Of a DNA stretch of 64,000 bases, positions 61,158 through 64,000 are shown piece by piece; within the stretch, counting starts at the first letter, position 1, and each line of letters begins with the position of its first letter. The stretch is from Quillaja saponaria (Eukaryota; Streptophyta; Magnoliopsida; Fabales; Quillajaceae): NCBI GenBank assembly GCA_029379385.1, contig CM055613.1, positions 23,905,652 to 23,969,651 of the forward strand, given 5' to 3'. The notes under the pieces are model-generated. The model made no database searches, was not told the origin of the DNA, and was given only the letters and a program-made list of their open reading frames with translations. The translations under genes were made by a program, and so were the position numbers.

Positions 61158-62100
61158 TTGATCTCGAGATCGAAAGAAACTTTCAATGACTTTGACGAGC
61201 TCAAGTCTCAAAACAAGCTAAAAGCAATGGCTGAGCATAACCAAGAACCAAAGTCCTTGCGAGATTACATTGTCTCTTTAGTGCAAGGCTTCTACTCCAG
61301 TATTCAAAGACTAACAATTGTAGTAAACAACTTTGAAATCAAGTTTGACACAGTTCAGATGATCCAACAAGTTGCCTAATTCGGTGGTCTACCAAGTGAT
61401 CACCAGAATGCCATCTAGTGACATTCTTGGAATTGTGTGACACTTTCAAGTATAATGGTGTTTCTAATGCTTGCCATTCCTTGAGGTTTTTTCCTTTCTC
61501 GCTCCAAGATAAGGCAAAAAGCTGGCTATACTCACTACCGTCTAACTTTATCACTAAGTGAGTATATATGGCACAAAAATTTCTGGCAAAGTTCTTCCTT
61601 CCCTTTAAGACAACTAAGTTGAGGAGTAAGATCACATCATTCCTTAAACTTGATAAAGAGTCCCTTTATGAAGCCTGAGAAAGATACAAAGATTTGTTAT
61701 GAAAGTATCCTTATCATGGTATTCCCAATTGATTGCAATTTACAACAATTTGGTAAATCAAACCATAACAACTATTGATGTTGCAATTAATGGTGTCTTG
61801 TTGGGAAAATCCATCAATGAGGCATATGAACTTTTGAAGGAGATGGTTGCAAACAACTACTAATGACCATTTGAAAGGTTGGCAACCCAAAGTGTAGCTA
61901 GAGTACATGAACTATATGTTATTATGCCTTAACAGCATAAGTGATAGGTCTAACAAAGAAGTTTGACAACCTCGGAGTGCAACCCATTAAATCCACTGTT
62001 ATGGCTTATGAGGTATGTGAGGATGGTCATTATACTGAACAATGCCCAAATATTAAAGCTGTGCAATATGTGGATAATTAGAATAGGCAAAACAATCCCT
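61158..62100 (+). pseudogene. Gypsy (Athila/Tat-like) gag remnant
   Basis: Frame 61158-61379 opens with a linker (EPKSLRDYIVSLVQG) and ends FEIKFDTVQMIQQVA. Frames beyond it, across stops, give FKYNGVSN, LQDKAKSWLYSLPSN, FLAKFFLPFKTTKLRS, SINEAYELLKEM and, near 62020, CEDGHYTEQCP, a zinc-knuckle remnant. This is the retrotransposon gag domain of the Athila/Tat lineage. No protease or polymerase follows; sequence changes at about 62104. Confidence 0.82.
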
Positions 62101-62103
62101 TTT

Positions 62104-63485
62104 CTGACACAGATTTTTTATCACAAGCGCTTGTATCGTCCTCAAGTAATAAAGTGGTAAGTAGAGATCGTTCCCACGAGGAGTTAATGCAAATTTTATG
62201 TTAATTATTAAAACTAGCAATTCTAATTTTATTCAATGATTGAGTTTGGGTTGATTATAAATTAATTATAAACTAAAAGCAAATTAACTAAGGAATGTAC
62301 TAGAGATAAACCTAGAATTACAACTTTTCTCAACACTTCTCTTGAATTAATATTATCTTGTCTTGCTTAGGCATGACAAAGAATTATTAACCTAGGGTTC
62401 TACATTAATTATAATCATCTTCCTATGTCTGATAATAATATCTTACTTAACCAATTCATTATATTTATATGTGAATTGAGTTAAGCAAGACTTAGTAAGA
62501 TTAGAACTAAAGGCTACATAAGGCATAGATATATTCATATCCTATACACAAATCAAATTTCAACGATCATGTGCTATTTCATTCAAGGCTATACCTAAAT
62601 TCCTTTTCCAAGCTCCTTTAGGTTTCCCAATTCAATTTAAAAGATGGCTAGTCAATTAGAAACATTAAGTATAGAATGAAATAAATAATCATATACCAAA
62701 ATTTAAGCAATTCTTAAATAAAATTATAATAAGCTACTGTTTAGAGTTCTAGTTACAATTCTAGAAAGGAAAGTACTACATGCTACTTAGTGTAAACATG
62801 GATTCAACTAAAGTAAACAACAAATGAATACAATAAAAGTAAAGAAAGAATAGAAAAAGAAAAACTATGAAGGTTGTCGGTCTTCAAGCTTCAAAGATCC
62901 TTACTTCCTTGTACCTTTGACTAGCCTTAATACTTCAGAGAAACTTAGTTAACTTGTGTGTTTTTGATCCCCAAGTCATTCCCCCTTTAAATAAGCTTCT
63001 AAACTCTCAATTTGAATTTATTTATCAAGCAGGCATTGCAAGGCTGGCTTTCCGGTATTGCAAATTTGATGTAACAGGAGACATGACAGCAAGCATAGTG
63101 TTACATCATTGACCTTCTTGGTGCTAACCTAGCTGCCAGCATATTCGTTAAGTAATGTCTTGGGTGTTACAACGCCGATTCTACAGTGTTATGGTGCCTA
63201 GCAGATAGAATTTCAGATTTCTTGTAATTTAACTCTAAAATAGGCTCCTTCTAGTATTAAACCTTTAAAACAGACAAACTAAGTTAATATAGGTTAGAAT
63301 TCTTATTAAACACCTAAATTCTAGTCACAATTGACTATGATTCAACATCCTAATACAATAATGACTTTAACTAGGAATTAAACTAAAAAATAACTAAAAT
63401 CAAACTAAAACTCTAGAAAATTCTATAACTTTAATAAATTAATTAGCCAAAAGAATGCAATATAAGTCTATTTCCAAGCCTTATC
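62104..63485. repeat. Repeat-derived AT-rich DNA, class uncertain
   Basis: Starts with a segment (ATCACAAGCGCTTGTATCG, then AATAAAGTGGTAAG, then CGTTCCCACGAGG) that I recognise as recurring in plant LTR-type repeats. The remainder has no coding potential. It follows directly on truncated gag, suggesting a junction. Confidence 0.4.
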
Positions 63486-63486
63486 T

Positions 63487-64000
63487 GTAACACCCCGTAA
63501 TTTAGCTATCAATATTTATATGTTATAAGGGTGTAAGGTGAACTTTAATGAGAAAATAAATTTGTTTTTACATTTTTTTATGTTTTGGGTATGTTTGTAA
63601 TTTTTTTAAAAAGTTTTATTCCTTTTTCTTTTTGTTTTCCTTTTTTTCCTTTTCTTTCTCTTTCCCCTTCACGCATGCACACAACAGCACATACATTTTT
63701 TTTTTATTCTCTCCCTCATACAACCACTTCCTCTCTTGATCACACTTCTCATCCTCTTTCTCACTTTACCCACCCCTCATCCTCCCATACATAGCTAGAA
63801 TGATGGGGGCAAAGTCCACAATGGTGGTTGGAGCGATGATGGCTGACTGAAAGATTCTTTTTTAGCACTTCCTCTCTTTTTGATTCTCACTCATCCAAGC
63901 TCATATTTCTCTCTCTACGTGTCCTTGTTGTCGGTAAGCTTAGACAACATCATTCCACCTCTTTGATCAACATCTAGATAACCTAAGGCATTTTTCAAGG
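63487..64000 (+). repeat. Start of another LTR, running off the window
   Basis: TGTAACACCCCGTAATTT is a very common LTR start in plant gypsy elements. The pyrimidine-rich stretch at 63618-63790 fits an LTR leader. The frame at 63585-63794 is low complexity and not believed to be a gene. Confidence 0.55.

Noticed and set aside
63585..63794. 69-residue frame rich in Phe, Pro, Ser and His
   Set aside because: Lies in a pyrimidine-rich stretch of a presumed LTR; low complexity.

Overview
The window is AT-rich nuclear DNA from a flowering plant, almost certainly a eudicot. Genes are split by short GT-AG (and some GC-AG) introns, several proteins match plant-specific families, and the DNA between genes is packed with copia, gypsy, LINE, hAT and MITE remains. 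A rosid, perhaps Citrus-like, is my guess at low confidence; nothing in the sequence proves the species.

Layout. 1-630: last two coding exons of an ALKBH1-type 2-oxoglutarate dioxygenase (+). 1407-1700: a small single-exon Cys-rich (DnaJ zinc-finger-like) protein (+). 2623-9000: a decayed L1-type LINE on the minus strand with its poly(A) end at 2623 and a possible AT-rich insertion at 4210-5040. 9434-14200: a decayed Ty1/copia element (+) whose 3' end is missing. 14200-32490: a long stretch with no recognisable gene, holding MITEs, tandem repeats and a G-rich tract.

32565-46687 is the gene block: an F-box/MYND protein (+), a 91-residue protein that I match from memory to a plant-specific mitochondrial complex I subunit (+), a lipid-droplet-associated REF/SRPP protein (-) with a frameshift, and the meiotic HORMA gene ASY1 (-) in ruined form. 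From memory these four correspond in order to Arabidopsis At1g67340, At1g67350, At1g67360 and At1g67370, so this looks like a conserved ancestral block.

The ASY1 locus is the most notable object. About twenty exons can still be recognised with good splice sites, but there is a 32-bp tandem duplication in exon 3 that shifts the frame to a stop, a lost group of HORMA-domain exons, a non-autonomous hAT insertion with 8-bp target duplication, 39-bp and 79-bp duplications over splice donors, and later frameshifts.

47367-64000 is a retrotransposon graveyard: a minus-strand copia element sits inside the 5' LTR of a plus-strand copia element; a nearly intact TRIM element (55951-57020) has 154-bp LTRs and a perfect 5-bp target duplication; a copia LTR fragment follows; then a gypsy element of the Athila/Tat type with LTR, tRNA-Asp-type primer site and broken gag; and the start of another LTR at the window edge. 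I found no tRNA, rRNA, known microRNA or CRISPR array.
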